Positions 48,947 through 62,268 of a stretch of 64,000 nt of DNA are shown here, in pieces. Source of the stretch: Paramecium pentaurelia (taxonomy: Eukaryota > Ciliophora > Oligohymenophorea > Peniculida > Parameciidae); NCBI GenBank assembly GCA_905183005.1, contig CAJJDO010000020.1, forward strand, positions 144,837 through 208,836, written 5' to 3'. A program made the translations under genes and the position numbers. Position 1 is the first letter of the stretch. Each line of letters starts with the position of its first letter. The notes beneath the pieces are model-generated. The model had not been told where the DNA came from and did not search any database. It worked only from the letters and a program-made list of their open reading frames with translations.

Positions 48947-49710
48947 TCACTCTTATATCCATGGACTAAAACCAGTTGTTTAAAGGGCAACTGAATTATT
49001 TTTGGGTACTTATACTTTTGGCAATATCTTTTTATAGTTTTTTTCTCTTCTTTCATTAAAGTAATATTATTATTTTTTATTTTATGTTTCTTCAACATTT
49101 CTTCTAAGTACTCTTAATTACAATTAACCATATTGCAATGCCCCAATTAATGATGGTTTTTCTTGTTGTTTTATATTTGGTAATTTAATCTATTCTTAAC
49201 TTAGATTTGCATTAAGGAATGATGAACAATCAGTTGAACAGGATGAATGTCTATACAATCTTAAATTTCTATGCATATATTAAAATTATACAATTTATAA
49301 TAATAAATATTATAAGTGTTATATTTAATTCATTTTTATTTATGCAGCAAGGTGATTCTATGAACATTTTTTAATAAACATTTTTATCTAATTTTTCTTT
49401 TTAATTCACTATCAATTTATAGATCAGGCATATTTAATAATGGTTAAGATAAAGTTGGAGATTCAAAAGGTTTCCTTCTACCAAATTTATTGTTCTAACA
49501 ATAGATTTCATTACTAGTACTCTCATTTCCAATCATAATTCTACTTACTTAAAGAGATGGCAATTTTAGTTTAAAGTTTTTCTTACTTTTAAAATAAAAT
49601 GGAACAACTTGATCTTAATCATTTGATTCAGTATTTATAAATTTTAAAGCATTATTTTAAAATAATTCTAACTTCCTTGAGCTCACATTATTAATGTTTA
49701 ATTTATTCAT
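48947..49710 (-). CDS. Hypothetical basic protein interrupted by an 89-bp insert
   Basis: From ATG 49710 the frame reads MNKLNINNVSSRKLELFQ and continues to KIRQKCLLKN near 49370, then meets TGA within the insert. After the insert the same style of sequence resumes (NLRLYRHSSCSTDCSSF) and runs to FSPWIQE and TGA 48947-48949. Deleting 89 bp between two TA dinucleotides (49270-49271 and 49359-49360) joins both halves in one frame, giving VHRNLRLYRH across the join. Without this deletion the locus would be two genes or a broken gene. The protein is Ser/Lys/Gln-rich, and no family is recognised. Confidence 0.6.
49270..49360. mobile_element. Candidate retained internal eliminated sequence (IES-like insert)
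   Basis: The segment is bounded by TA at each end within a shared CATAGAA heptamer. It is 89 bp per TA copy, very A/T-rich, not a multiple of three and introduces TGA. Excision leaving one TA restores an open frame. Paramecium IESs have exactly this architecture (TA-bounded, short, precisely removed). Its ends match the TAYAGYNR end consensus only weakly. A spliceosomal intron is disfavoured, because the nearest GT..AG pair is 97 nt and does not restore the frame. An alternative is a simple 89-bp insertion mutation. Confidence 0.45.
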
Positions 49711-49818
49711 ATTATTAATAATATTAATTGACTCTTATCGATAATCATAAATGAATTAACTAAATGGTTAGTAAATATTTAAATATAAAACCATATATAA
49801 TATCATTATATGACAAAA

Positions 49819-52478
<2,660 letters not shown>

Positions 52479-52611
52479 AAATTATAGAATTTAATAATAA
52501 TAAGATCTTTATTATAAATTAATATTTAACTATTTATGGAGTGACAGATCAAATAACCTAAATTCTTTACTAAAAATATATGAGATTTAAGAGTTCTGCT
52601 CTTTGATATAT

Positions 52612-52655
52612 AATAAAATAAAAACTCTAATTAACATTAGAGTTTTTATTTTATT
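52612..52655. repeat. Perfect inverted repeat, 19-bp arms, 6-nt loop
   Basis: The arms are 52612-52630 and 52637-52655 with loop TTAACA; the arm core reads TAAAAACTCTAA. It lies in the 293-bp gap between the start of the polyglutamine gene and the stop of the CNNM-type gene, both on the minus strand. It could be a 3'-end or termination hairpin of the CNNM transcript, or a promoter-proximal palindrome. Confidence 0.85.
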
Positions 52656-52771
52656 TTAGAAAATTTATTTTATTTAAAATTAGAGAGGAGGAATAATAAT
52701 AAATAGATTATTAATTTATAAGTTAATATTGAATATTTAATAATTATCTAAAATACATTTTAATGATTATA

Positions 52772-54177
52772 TCAATGTTATTCTTCTGGTTCTATAAGTA
52801 TTTTATTTTATAATTTACCTATTGGTTAAATTAAGGTTGGTTTTAACTAATTATAATGATTAATAATTTACTGAATTGAATTTTATATGATTATCTTAAT
52901 CATGAAATTCTTTCTTTACAATTTCTTCAAATAACATTTTTAAAGAAATTAATCCAATAACTTTTTTTAATAATTTATCTTCAATAATTTAAAAATTAGG
53001 ACTTCTTGAAGTATTAGTTTAATCAATTTTATTAGTCTCAACTACAAATGCAATTTTAGTTTTTTTTTATTTAAATATCATTAACATTTCAAATAAAGAA
53101 GTCTCACTTGAAATAAATAGAACTGGTTTTACAAGATTATCTAATTCATATATAGTTTTTTTAGTTAATTCCATATCAATTAATTATTTTGATCTAATAG
53201 TGCCAATAATATTTTCCTTCTAATTCTCATAGATAGTAACATAAGAATAACCAGATGATGCTATTCTTGCTAAAGTTTCTTTATTAAGTTCATTATTTTT
53301 GTTAACAGAAAATACATCTTTAATAGGAACCATAACTTATCCAATAGTTTTATCCCTCAAATCAATAGTAGATGTAATCATATTAATTTCTGCTTATGTG
53401 AATCCTTAATCTTCATTTGCATGACCACCTCCAGTTGCATGTTTTTGTATTCCATGCAATTCAATTAATGCTTTTAATTCATTTTTTTAGAATCTAGTAG
53501 ATCCATGCTCACCAAAATATGAATCTAACATTTTAGCCAAAGGATAGCTGATTGGCCAAAATAAAATCATTAATACTTTAACTATTGGTGTTAATTTTTC
53601 AGCAATAATTAATTATTTTGGTCCAGTACATAATGCTTAAGGAATGATTTCCCCAGCAAAGATAATAAAAATGACTGATATTAGTACTGCAAATGCTGGA
53701 GGAACAACTTTATCAAAAAATATAGGAAGTGATTCCATACAGAATGCATTTCCTATTAATAATGTACAAAGTAGCATATGATGCTATTTGATGATTGGCA
53801 ATATAACATTTGCTTATCTTTGTTATTCATGTGTTCCTTATTCTTTATATATTTCTAATTGTAATTCATCAACTGATAAATAACCAACAGTCATTCCAGA
53901 ACAAACAGCTGCCAAACAGATTAAAACTATTATTTTGAGATGTATATAAACTTGCAGCAATTAATAAACAAATCCAAAAATCAATTTCCCCAGGAGAAAA
54001 TGTTCTTCTTACTTTTCTATGTTAATCTTAATTTTATTATTCAATTTGATCCTTAGATATTTCATCTTGTGATAAAAATCTTCTATATTGAATAATATTT
54101 TCAACATTATGAAATACTACAAATATTAACAATGTTATTGATATTGAACTAATAAAGAATTTTTATTTATCAAACAT
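52772..54177 (-). CDS. CNNM/MAM3-type membrane protein with DUF21 and CBS domains
   Basis: The start is ATG 54177 (MFDKQKFFISSISITLLIFV), with a membrane segment and then FSPGEIDFWICLLIAA. The DUF21 region follows: AVCSGMTVGYLSVDELQLEI, LLCTLLIGNAFCMESLPIFF, VIFIIFAGEIIPQALCTG. The GEI(I/F)PQA signature is typical of the CNNM/CorC family. A cytosolic CBS pair occupies about 53,400-52,900 (VPIKDVFSV and KKVIGLISLKMLFEEI). CNNM proteins handle Mg2+ transport at membranes. The final exon is reached through a 25-nt intron and ends KILIEPEEQH at TGA 52774-52772. Confidence 0.87.
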
Positions 54178-54314
54178 TAATTAATGAAAAGTTAAATAGG
54201 TGAAATAAGAATGAGTCCTAGATATATTAAAAATATGATGATGTTCAAATCTTTCATGACTAGTTATAATTTATTATAATATTCTTAGAAACCTAACCTA
54301 CTATTAATCCAGTA

Positions 54315-55010
54315 ATGTTAAGAATTTATGGTAAATTGAATGCTGAAAGAGAGATTATTAATAATTAAGAAGTTAAACATAGACCTAATACTCAAAAAAG
54401 AAAAACTAAAAGACCAAAAATGAATTCAGATGATAAAGTGTTATTCTTAATTTAGAAGGATTTTGAAAGAGAGACAAAATAAATAAAAAAATTAGGGAAT
54501 CATACTGCTAGAACTGAAGAGCTATAGAAATCTATCCATAACTAATTAATAAACAAAAATTCTAATTCAATTTCAAGTTTAATGAATCAAGAATTTGATG
54601 TTAAATTAGCACCATCATATTATGAATTATTGAATACAATTTAACCAGAAATGAATTTCAAAAGTAAATTATCATTAAGAGAACCTTTGAGTAAAGCTAA
54701 GGCATTATTATCTTAAACAGAAGAGAAAAAAAGAATTTATGAATCTTAAATTAGACATTAAAGAGATTTCTTTAGATAACCTACTTTAACTGATTTTCCT
54801 TCTTTAGTAAAGAAAAGAACAACAATTAAAAGTATATTTGAAGATCCAAGAAATAAATTTTAAGCTAATCAATTTATTAACAGTATTAGCTAACATTGTA
54901 AATCAGAAAGTACTGAATGTTGTAAAATACTTCATTAATGTTCCAAAGCCCAAGGAAGATTTAATAGTCATTATGAAGAACTTCTAGATAATTACTTCAC
55001 TTAAATGTGA
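54315..55010 (+). CDS. Hypothetical basic protein, 231 aa
   Basis: An intronless frame runs from ATG 54315 to TGA 55008-55010. It is lysine- and glutamine-rich with no membrane segment (KHRPNTQKRKTKRPKMNSDD). A cysteine-containing C-terminus (HCKSESTECCKILHQC) could bind metal. The rest appears disordered with short helices. No family is recognised. It diverges from the CNNM-type gene. Confidence 0.72.
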
Positions 55011-55181
55011 AATATCATGAGTCTAATTCTGTTTTTCTCTTTGTTATTATTTTAAATTAATTCTTTATACTATTTCAAAATTAAATATATTCATTTTATT
55101 TTGTATTCTATCAGTATACTTTAATTTAAATATTAAGAGAAAGACATATTAATAAATCTATATAATAAGTATTTATAATAA

Positions 55182-55900
55182 TCAATAATATTAAACTAAT
55201 TCATCATAACGTTATGATTGATTCCATGGTTATAAAACAGATTATTAAATAAATGGTGTTAATATTGATTATTAGATTGGTTACTGAGTTTATTATTAAA
55301 TGAAACCATACTATGGGAATTATTATTATTAATATTGAATTCTGGAAGGAGCATTAGAAATAGCTTGATTTTTAAGCACAGTTTCATATTTTTACAATTA
55401 TTTAATAAATCCAACATTCGGATTAACTTATCTTCTTTTAGATTTTACATTCCAAAGTGCTTTTTCGAATGATAAATTATATTTTTTCATTAAATAAGCT
55501 GTAACCATTGATGCAGATCTACTTATACCTGCAAAACAATGTACAAAAACATTTGTGTATTTTCTATGTCTATCAATAAATTCATAAGCTTATTCAAAGT
55601 GTTAAATGATATCATAATCTGCTTTATCATGAGCCATAATAATTTCATGAAAATGAACAACATGTTCTTAGTATTTTACTGCTGTCTCTTGACTTGCTGT
55701 CAATACTGCTCTAATTTTCAATTTTCTTAATAAATCAACATTATTTGCTGCTTACAAATTACCTAAATATAAACCTCCCTCTTCTTCACCTAAAATTGTC
55801 AATTGATTTATTTACTAGGTTCAATAATACAAGTAATCGGTTCAGGATCAACTATTTTAGGAACTGATGGAACATATTTAACACTATTATTTTCAAACAT
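55182..55900 (-). CDS. Dual-specificity protein phosphatase
   Basis: The start is ATG 55900 (MFENNSVKYVPSVPKIVDPE). A 26-nt intron is followed by the DSP domain: GGLYLGNLQAANNVDLL, IRAVLTASQE, HEIIMAHDKADYDIIQHF, VFVHCFAGISRSASMVTAYL (HC-x5-R loop) and ALWNVKSKRRQVNPNVGFIKQL. The aspartate general acid is in MAHDKAD and the catalytic Cys in HCFAG. The C-terminal 55 residues are Gln/Pro/Tyr-rich. Such small DSPs act on MAP kinases or other phosphoproteins. The stop is TGA 55184-55182. Confidence 0.93.
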
Positions 55901-56460
55901 TATTTAACTGATAATTTAATTTAATATAATAATCATAATCCTTCTAATTTTATTTATTTTTTGATATAGACTGTATTATGTTTACATAATCCTTAAATAG
56001 TATTATACATATTTCATCAAATTATTAATCCTTTGTTTATACTTAAATACAATCTGGGATTTCTAGATTTGTTTAGCAATCCTTATATTTATTTAACAAT
56101 TTATTCAATCAAACTCTATCTACTTAAAATTAAGATGAGATATAGATAGACTTAATTCTTAGTTGCATACTTTATTGTTACTATTAAAAAAGTAACTATA
56201 GATTTTACAATATCTCTTTTCTCAATAATTTGATCAGAATATAATAAATTAAGTAGATTAAGAGAATATGGATTAGAATGTATTTAGAAATAAGAAAAGA
56301 ACCAAATTGAAATTGTTTGATAGAAAAATTTTAATAATAAAATATTTAATGATATGTTTACTTGAAAACCAAAACTATTCAATCATTTAAGTGAAATCTT
56401 AAAATTATTGATATTATAAAAAAGATTTTATATATATTTAATTTTTAATTATTTGTTTTA
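55901..56460 (+). other. Intergenic with a short coding-like patch
   Basis: Between about 56131 and 56311 the plus strand reads MRYRQTQFLVAYFIVTIKK, then a TGA, then SEYNKLSRLREYGLECIQ and a second TGA, all in one frame. This could be the relic of a gene or a small gene with an unplaced intron. The rest of the interval is A/T-rich with nothing recognisable. Confidence 0.3.
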
Positions 56461-57540
56461 ATGCAAGACACATAAATATCTGAAGCAATCACATAACTTG
56501 ATTGTATTAAAAAGAAAATTCACAAAATTAAGACTCATAATGAAAAATTTCAAAATAACATGAAATTGTGTCCATTCCCTCCAGGATTCCATAATACATC
56601 TCAAAATTTGAGTCCTATAAAGCTTCAGATACCCGTAGCATCATTAAATAACAAAGACACCATTTTGGAGGAACTTATTTTATGGGATTTTGAAGATGAT
56701 TATTCTGATGAATAATTATTCAGAAATCTCTTTTCTATAGTAACAGATCTTTTAGAAGAAAAATATCCTAACAAAATAGGAAAACTAACAGCTTCATAAG
56801 CACAAAGTAAATATTTTATTAATTGTTTTAGAAATTATTGAAGACTGTTTATCTTAGATTAAATAAGCTATTGAAGATCATAAAAATTTGAAACATTTAT
56901 CAGATATATTAATATTTGAATCATATATTGATAAAAATGATTCAATGATCAATTTATAGATATCAACATCTAAATTCAATGAAACTATTTAATGGGATTT
57001 AGACAATGCTTTTTAATAGTACTTATTTAACACTACAATATAGTATTGATGAATTTGTATATACCTATTGTTATGAAAATAAATTAGGTTTGGAAAATAT
57101 TGTCTAAATTGGAAATTAAATTAGAGAATAAATATAAAAATCATTCGAAAAAAGGTATAACATAATATCAAAATTCATTTTAGAGGATAGATAAGGTAAA
57201 AATAATTATTAAATATTTAGAATTTAAATAGAAATTGCTTTCTCTCTTAGATTATCCCTCTTTTGAACCATATCAACCTATAAAAGAAACACCTTCCAAT
57301 AATGAATTAAATACATTCTTTAAGAAAAACCTTGATGTATTGCCTCCTGAATTATAAATTCTATATGGGCAAAAGCCAATATAAAAATAATTGTATAATT
57401 TTCTATATTATCTCTATAGGAATGATATGTATGTTGATTAAGATGATACTAAAAAGTTTGAAAAAGAACTTAATTAGAAATCGAAATACTTTGACAAAGT
57501 TATTGTTTAGGATTTGCTCAATAGATCTAAATAAATTTGA
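56461..57540 (+). CDS. SNF5/SMARCB1-type chromatin-remodelling subunit
   Basis: The start is ATG 56461. After a helical N-terminus the first SNF5 repeat begins FPPGFHNTSQNLSPIKLQI and continues with ILEELILWDFEDDYSDEQLF. A second repeat follows after an intron (INLQISTSKFNETIQWDLDN, then IDEFVYTYCYENKLG). The pattern of P(I/L).L.(I/L)......L.....W....(D/E).. matches both SNF5 repeats. The family is a core SWI/SNF-complex subunit that contacts the nucleosome. The C-terminal ~110 residues continue in frame to TGA 57538-57540, rich in Asn, Lys and Asp. Internal intron positions are approximate. Confidence 0.8.
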
Positions 57541-57734
57541 TGTAGATATTAGTAATTTTATGTTTATTAATTAAACTAATTTAAGTAAACTAAAATAATA
57601 CATTAAAGAATACAAATATTGAAATTGTCATTAACATTAAATAAGAAATATATATACAAAAACAAAAACCTAAGAATATATAAATAAATGCAAAGTATTG
57701 GAATCGATTTTTCAAAACTAAATTAATATTGATT

Positions 57735-58403
57735 TCACTTATATTCTTAACATGCATCAATCTGACTATATTTTTCAGTTTCCTTATTTGCTAATTAACA
57801 TGCCCACTATACTATATTTCTTTCAATCATCTCATGAGCTTTAGATTCAAATTTATCATCTACAGTCACCCATGGAACATAAGTTAACTTTGGGTCTAAA
57901 TTTAAAGTCTCTATTCCATTTTCCCATAATAATTCTATTCCTTAAGTACCATTAGCACATTCTAAGACTCCCTCCCATAAATCAGGAAGACATTATTTAA
58001 TTTCAGATTCGAAATCTTCTTTTTATCTCTTTCTTGTTTTTTAAATACATGTTAAAAATCTAAGTTATTCAGTTTAAGAAGAGAGGACATTAAATCCACA
58101 AGCTTATAATTTATTACCAAAACATTCTAAATCTCCATGTTAACATTTGAAAACGATACCACCATTACTTTATTCATTTTATGAAGCCTTTCCATATGGA
58201 ATGAATCTTAGCTCAACTAATTCATCAAATAATGGTGTTTTTAATGCTTTCAATAAAGATGATTAAATAAACCTTGTCGTATCAGGACATAATGATTCAA
58301 CTAAAAATAATATTTAACTATTAATACTATACAATGAAATCTTAATCTTTTCAGAATATGAGATTTAAAGTGTTGAAATTAATAACAATAGAAAAATTCT
58401 CAT
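57735..58403 (-). CDS. GILT-type lysosomal thiol reductase, second active-site Cys replaced
   Basis: The start is ATG 58403, with signal peptide MRIFLLLLISTLQISYS. A 32-nt intron follows and then KISFESLCPDTTRFIQ. GILT landmarks come in order: LVELRFIPYGKA, VFKCQHGDLECFGNKLQACG (the CQHG..EC....C signature), CANGTQGIELLWENG and LTYVPWVTVDDKF. GILT reduces disulfides in endolysosomes, using CxxC. Here the motif is C-P-D-T, so the resolving Cys is missing. That suggests a changed mechanism or a non-reductase role. The stop is TGA 57735-57737. Confidence 0.85.
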
Positions 58404-58669
58404 CCTTTATTATAAAAATAATTGATTATATTATTTGTGAAATATTATCAATTAAAATCAACATATCAATATATAGATTATTATTTATACAATATAAAGA
58501 AGATATTTATTGTTTAAAGAATGAGAATTTAATTCAAAATTTTTGTTTCATGTTTTAATTTAATTGTAGTTTTAATTATTAAGAAATGATATACAAATAT
58601 TATATTATTTACTTTGAATAATTTAAATAATGAACACCTATAAGGCTGTGTATTTATCATTTTATTAAT
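58404..58669. other. Intergenic
   Basis: About 265 bp of A/T-rich sequence lies upstream of the GILT start. No coding character or repeat is seen. Confidence 0.5.
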
Positions 58670-58999
58670 TCAATATTACTTATTTATTTACTATTTCATA
58701 ATTTTTAAAATCAATATTATAAATAAGTCACCTAAAATTTTGAAGCCATTACCTTAAATCAACTTGGAATATTATAAAAAGAAGTTATATTTGTTAATCT
58801 AATTCGTTTATTTTATCCTTTTAATCATTGCTTCAATAGATAAGTTTAAATCCATTTAAATATTAAGTTTATTGACTCCTGTCAGAATTCTTTACAAATA
58901 ATCAAATTTGGGACTAGCAATCTCCGAAAAGAATTCAATAATCTCATTAAATAATAGTGTTTAATTTTTCTTTCTTTTTACATCAATAACATGTCTCAT
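58670..58999 (-). CDS. Small hypothetical protein, about 109 aa
   Basis: ATG 58999 opens a frame MRHVIDVKRKKNQTLLFNEI followed by FFSEIASPKFDYLQRILTG, reading to TGA 58672-58670. The protein is helical and basic. The final ~25 residues are hydrophobic, or an unremoved 21-nt intron lies there. The family is not recognised. Confidence 0.45.
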
Positions 59000-59112
59000 A
59001 AATAAAAAAATTATAAAAGAAAATTTTTGTTATTCTATTAGTTTAAATTAATAAAGAAATAGACTAATTAAGGCGGATAAAAAGAAATTTTAATAAATTA
59101 ATAAAAATAAAA

Positions 59113-59733
59113 ATGAAATAAAATAAAAGGGCGGCATAATATAAAAAAAAGCCTTCACAAGAATAGAAATAGCTAATTATACTCCAACTTATTCTAAAGA
59201 TCAAGACAATTACAGAATTAGTTATGGAGTATGAATTATCTAAATCTACCATTTATTCTTATTTGAATGCTAAAGGCCCCATGTATCAACCATTAGAAAC
59301 AGCTATCTAAGAAAATATGCGAAAATGGTTGAACATGAGCTTTTAACGTTTAAATAGTTATAAATGTGATCGTCTTGTTAGAAAGGATATTATATTTTAC
59401 CTCTAAATGGAAGAATTTTTTTAGAATTCGGATAGTAATCCTTTCTAAAGTTTAATTCCCATTTCTAAAATGAATTCCAAGAGGTTTAGACTATTTTAGA
59501 AACTTCTTCAGTTTAGCTTAGCATATTTTGAAAGCTTAAAAACTAATTAAGCTTCTTTAATATAATAACCAATAGATTAATCTATTGTGATAGAAAATAA
59601 CAATCTTTAAGTTAATTAAGAATTAATTACTTAAAATAATTAAATGTAAGAGACTGAGACTTATATTGAATATGAATCGTTAGAGGAATTAATGGATAAG
59701 TTTAGAGATCATGACTCTTACTCATTTTGTTGA
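59113..59733 (+). CDS. HTH protein resembling CENP-B/pogo DNA-binding domains
   Basis: An intronless frame runs from ATG 59113 to TGA 59731-59733 (206 residues). The N-terminus reads KKKPSQEQKQLIILQLILK, then ITELVMEYELSKSTIYSYLN. This follows the layout of CENP-B-type helix-turn-helix domains: a basic start, a K/E-rich first helix, then an LSKST..(Y/R)(W/Y)L recognition helix. A second helical block (PLETAIQENMRKWLNM) sits where the second HTH of CENP-B would lie. No transposase catalytic DDE region is present. The gene could be a domesticated transposon DNA-binding domain or an unrelated regulator. The C-terminus is Gln/Asn/Glu-rich. Confidence 0.55.
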
Positions 59734-59842
59734 TTTATTATATTATATATACATATATATCATAACTAATTACTAAATTCCATATTTTTATAAATATATA
59801 AAAATTTATTTAAAATTATATATTTTTGGTTATAAAAATATA

Positions 59843-60900
59843 ATGAGTGAAGAAGAGTAATAATTATAATCTGGAAGTGGAATAAAATAAGAAGCAGCAA
59901 TAAAACATAGAAGAAAGAAAGAGGAGATAGAGAAGGATTTCATTTGTGGTGATCCAAATTGCGGTAGAAAGTATGGGACTAATGCTGCCTTGTATACTCA
60001 TATAAAAAATAAACATAATGGTGTACCACCTGTAATACATTTAGATTTTATTTAGATAGACTGGAACTGTTAAACCTTCAACATCAAAAAAGACTAAAGA
60101 ATAAACTTCTATGATTGATTAAGTGGATGATGAATTAAGCAAATCAGTGGCTACTATGAATGATCCTGATTTTATGAAGTTCACTATAATGATTAGTAAT
60201 TTGGGTCATTTCAATGATAAAAACATAATAGTTAGAGATTCTCAAGAGCCTTGTTTTTAATTGGAGGAAGAAAAGTTGTTAGATTTATATGAAAAAGTAA
60301 AATAAAAATATAAATTTTAGATTTTGAAAGGAAGTAAATTAATTTCAGAAACTTAAGGGAATTCTGTATTTACTAAAAAAGCAGAGATGTATTTGAAATT
60401 TTCTTCTCCCATTTGGAAAAAACATATAATAAATGAATTATATACTGTGTTGATATACGCTTACATTTTTAGAGGAGAAAATTTTGATAGTAAAAATGAT
60501 GGTTAAGCTTAGCTATTGAAAAGGATATAACAAATAACTTGGCTAGTTATAAATTGTTTTCAGAATTGATTAAATAAGATAAAGTGGATTAATTTAGAGA
60601 AGTATACACTACAATCTGGAATTTCATCACATGAATAAAATTGTATAAATATAAATATTATAACAAAAATATCATTTATATATCCAAATATATTGGAATC
60701 AAAATATAAGCCAAGTGTAAAATTGTATCCTGTATTAAATATAATAGGTATCATAAAATAACTGTTCTAAGAAATGTAAGGAAAGCTAATAGAACATTAT
60801 ATAAAGTATTAAAGGATAATTATGAAAGAGATTTTAAAATTATAATTACCCTTATTAAATAAGGTTTCATTGATATTAATTGATTTATTTGATATATTAT
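59843..60900 (+). CDS. C2H2 zinc-finger protein, 3' end uncertain
   Basis: The start is ATG 59843 (MSEEEQQLQSGSGIKQ). A classical C2H2 finger reads FICGDPNCGRKYGTNAALYT followed by HIKNKH (C-x4-C-x12-H-x4-H). A 28-nt intron then gives TGTVKPSTSKKTK and a long frame: VDDELSKSVATMNDPDFMKF, GHFNDKNIIV, SPIWKKHIINELYTVL. Beyond 60480 two splicings are possible. One ends at TGA 60632-60634. Another, using a 33-nt intron, continues through FIYPNILESKYKPSVKLYPV to about 60900. The second has better coding character. The family beyond the finger is not recognised. Confidence 0.6.
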
Positions 60901-60912
60901 ATATTTATCAAT

Positions 60913-61741
60913 TCAAAAATGTATATATGCTTTAATCGAATAGAAATTATTAAAATAAAGGAGTGGCAAATTCAAAAATTTTAAATAAATATAAAATAAT
61001 TTCAAGCAAAATATTTCTATCATTTAAAAATTCCAATTAATTGGTTTACCTGCAAGAATACATTCACTATCAAGTTCTGAATAAATATAATACGATTAAC
61101 CTAAATTTTAAGAAGAATTTTTCATTGTTCTCAAAGTCAATCAACAAAACCTTATAATCCTTACCAAATCCTATCTTAAAATGATCTAGATATAAGGAAT
61201 ACTTAATAAATTTTCTTTAGAGTAAAATTTTATAGGCTAAAATTAATTAATATTAATACTGGTATTTGACATATATTATTTAATGAGAAAATTTAGCCAA
61301 ATTTAAAATTATTATAGCCGTTTGTTGATTAATCTACATTATTATAAAACCAAATTTGCATTGAATTTTTGTATAGATAAATCCTAGAACCTTATATTGT
61401 TTAAGAATTTAAAATTTCTATCCTAATTTATAAATTAATGTAGCAGCATCTAATGATGGCAAAAATCAAATAAAAAGATTGGATGGATGGATTATTTTAT
61501 CTTAAGAATCACTCTTATTTTTTATTAATCTACAAACATGCAATTTAATAAGCTTTTTAGTTACCCTTTTTCCAAAATTTTTTATCTCTTCTGTTAAGAT
61601 TTTAATATTCCCAAAATCCATTATTTTATCATTCTCATATTATTCTAGTTATGCAAATGGTAATTATTTCAATCTATTATAATCATTATTTTTCTTTATA
61701 AAGTTAATTCTTGATCCACTAAATCCAATTTTTTTTATCAT
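60913..61741 (-). CDS. Hypothetical protein, structure partly resolved
   Basis: The start is ATG 61741 (MIKKIGFSGSRINFIKKNND). It continues IMDFGNIKILTEEIKNFGKR and, after a putative intron, LPSLDAATLIYKLGQKFQIL. The last part reads FKIGFGKDYKVLLIDFENN and SYYIYSELDSECILAGKPIN. Several frames are open near the 3' end, so the stop at 60915-60913 is tentative and the gene may overlap or abut the convergent C2H2 gene. The family is not recognised. Confidence 0.45.
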
Positions 61742-62268
61742 CAAAAATTTTTAGCTTAATAATTGATTGATGAAAAAGTATAGAGAGCTATTATATAAAT
61801 AATTTTTATCTAATTTTAATATCCATAGAGATATCTTATGTATTAAAACATATGAATGTGCTAAGATTTATTTATAATATAGTTTTTCAATTTACTATTC
61901 TTAATTATTTGATAGTAGATATAAGGAATTTTATATATTGTTAAATGATTGAAATTATTTTTTATATACTTTATAGTATGTAATTAATTTAAGTTTTATA
62001 TATTGTAATTTGATATTTAAATGCAAAAGTGTAGGGAAATGTTTGCTTTTCTCTTGAATAAGAATGGCATTTTAATTTAATTATAATATAGATAGCAATC
62101 TTTATATTTAAAATAAATAAAACTTAAGTTTAGTATTGATAAAAAAAGATATGAGGATGATTGAAGTTTAATAACAAGTTTTTTTGATATAATTTGATTA
62201 GATGAAATTTTGAATTAATTTTAATTATGAATTTTTATTCAATATAAATAAGTATAAAAAGATTTTGA
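61742..62268. other. Intergenic, nothing recognisable
   Basis: About 530 bp of A/T-rich sequence lies between two minus-strand genes. I see no coding frame, RNA gene or repeat. Confidence 0.5.

Noticed and set aside
49268..49365. A long GT..AG intron in the 48947-49710 gene
   Set aside because: It would be 97 nt, about three times the usual size here, and does not restore the reading frame.
57332..57574. 80-codon plus-strand ORF MMYCLLNYKF
   Set aside because: It is a shadow frame inside the 3' part of the SNF5-type gene.
58358..58558. 66-codon plus-strand ORF MRFKVLKLI
   Set aside because: It overlaps the signal-peptide exon of the GILT gene on the other strand and is otherwise A/T-driven.
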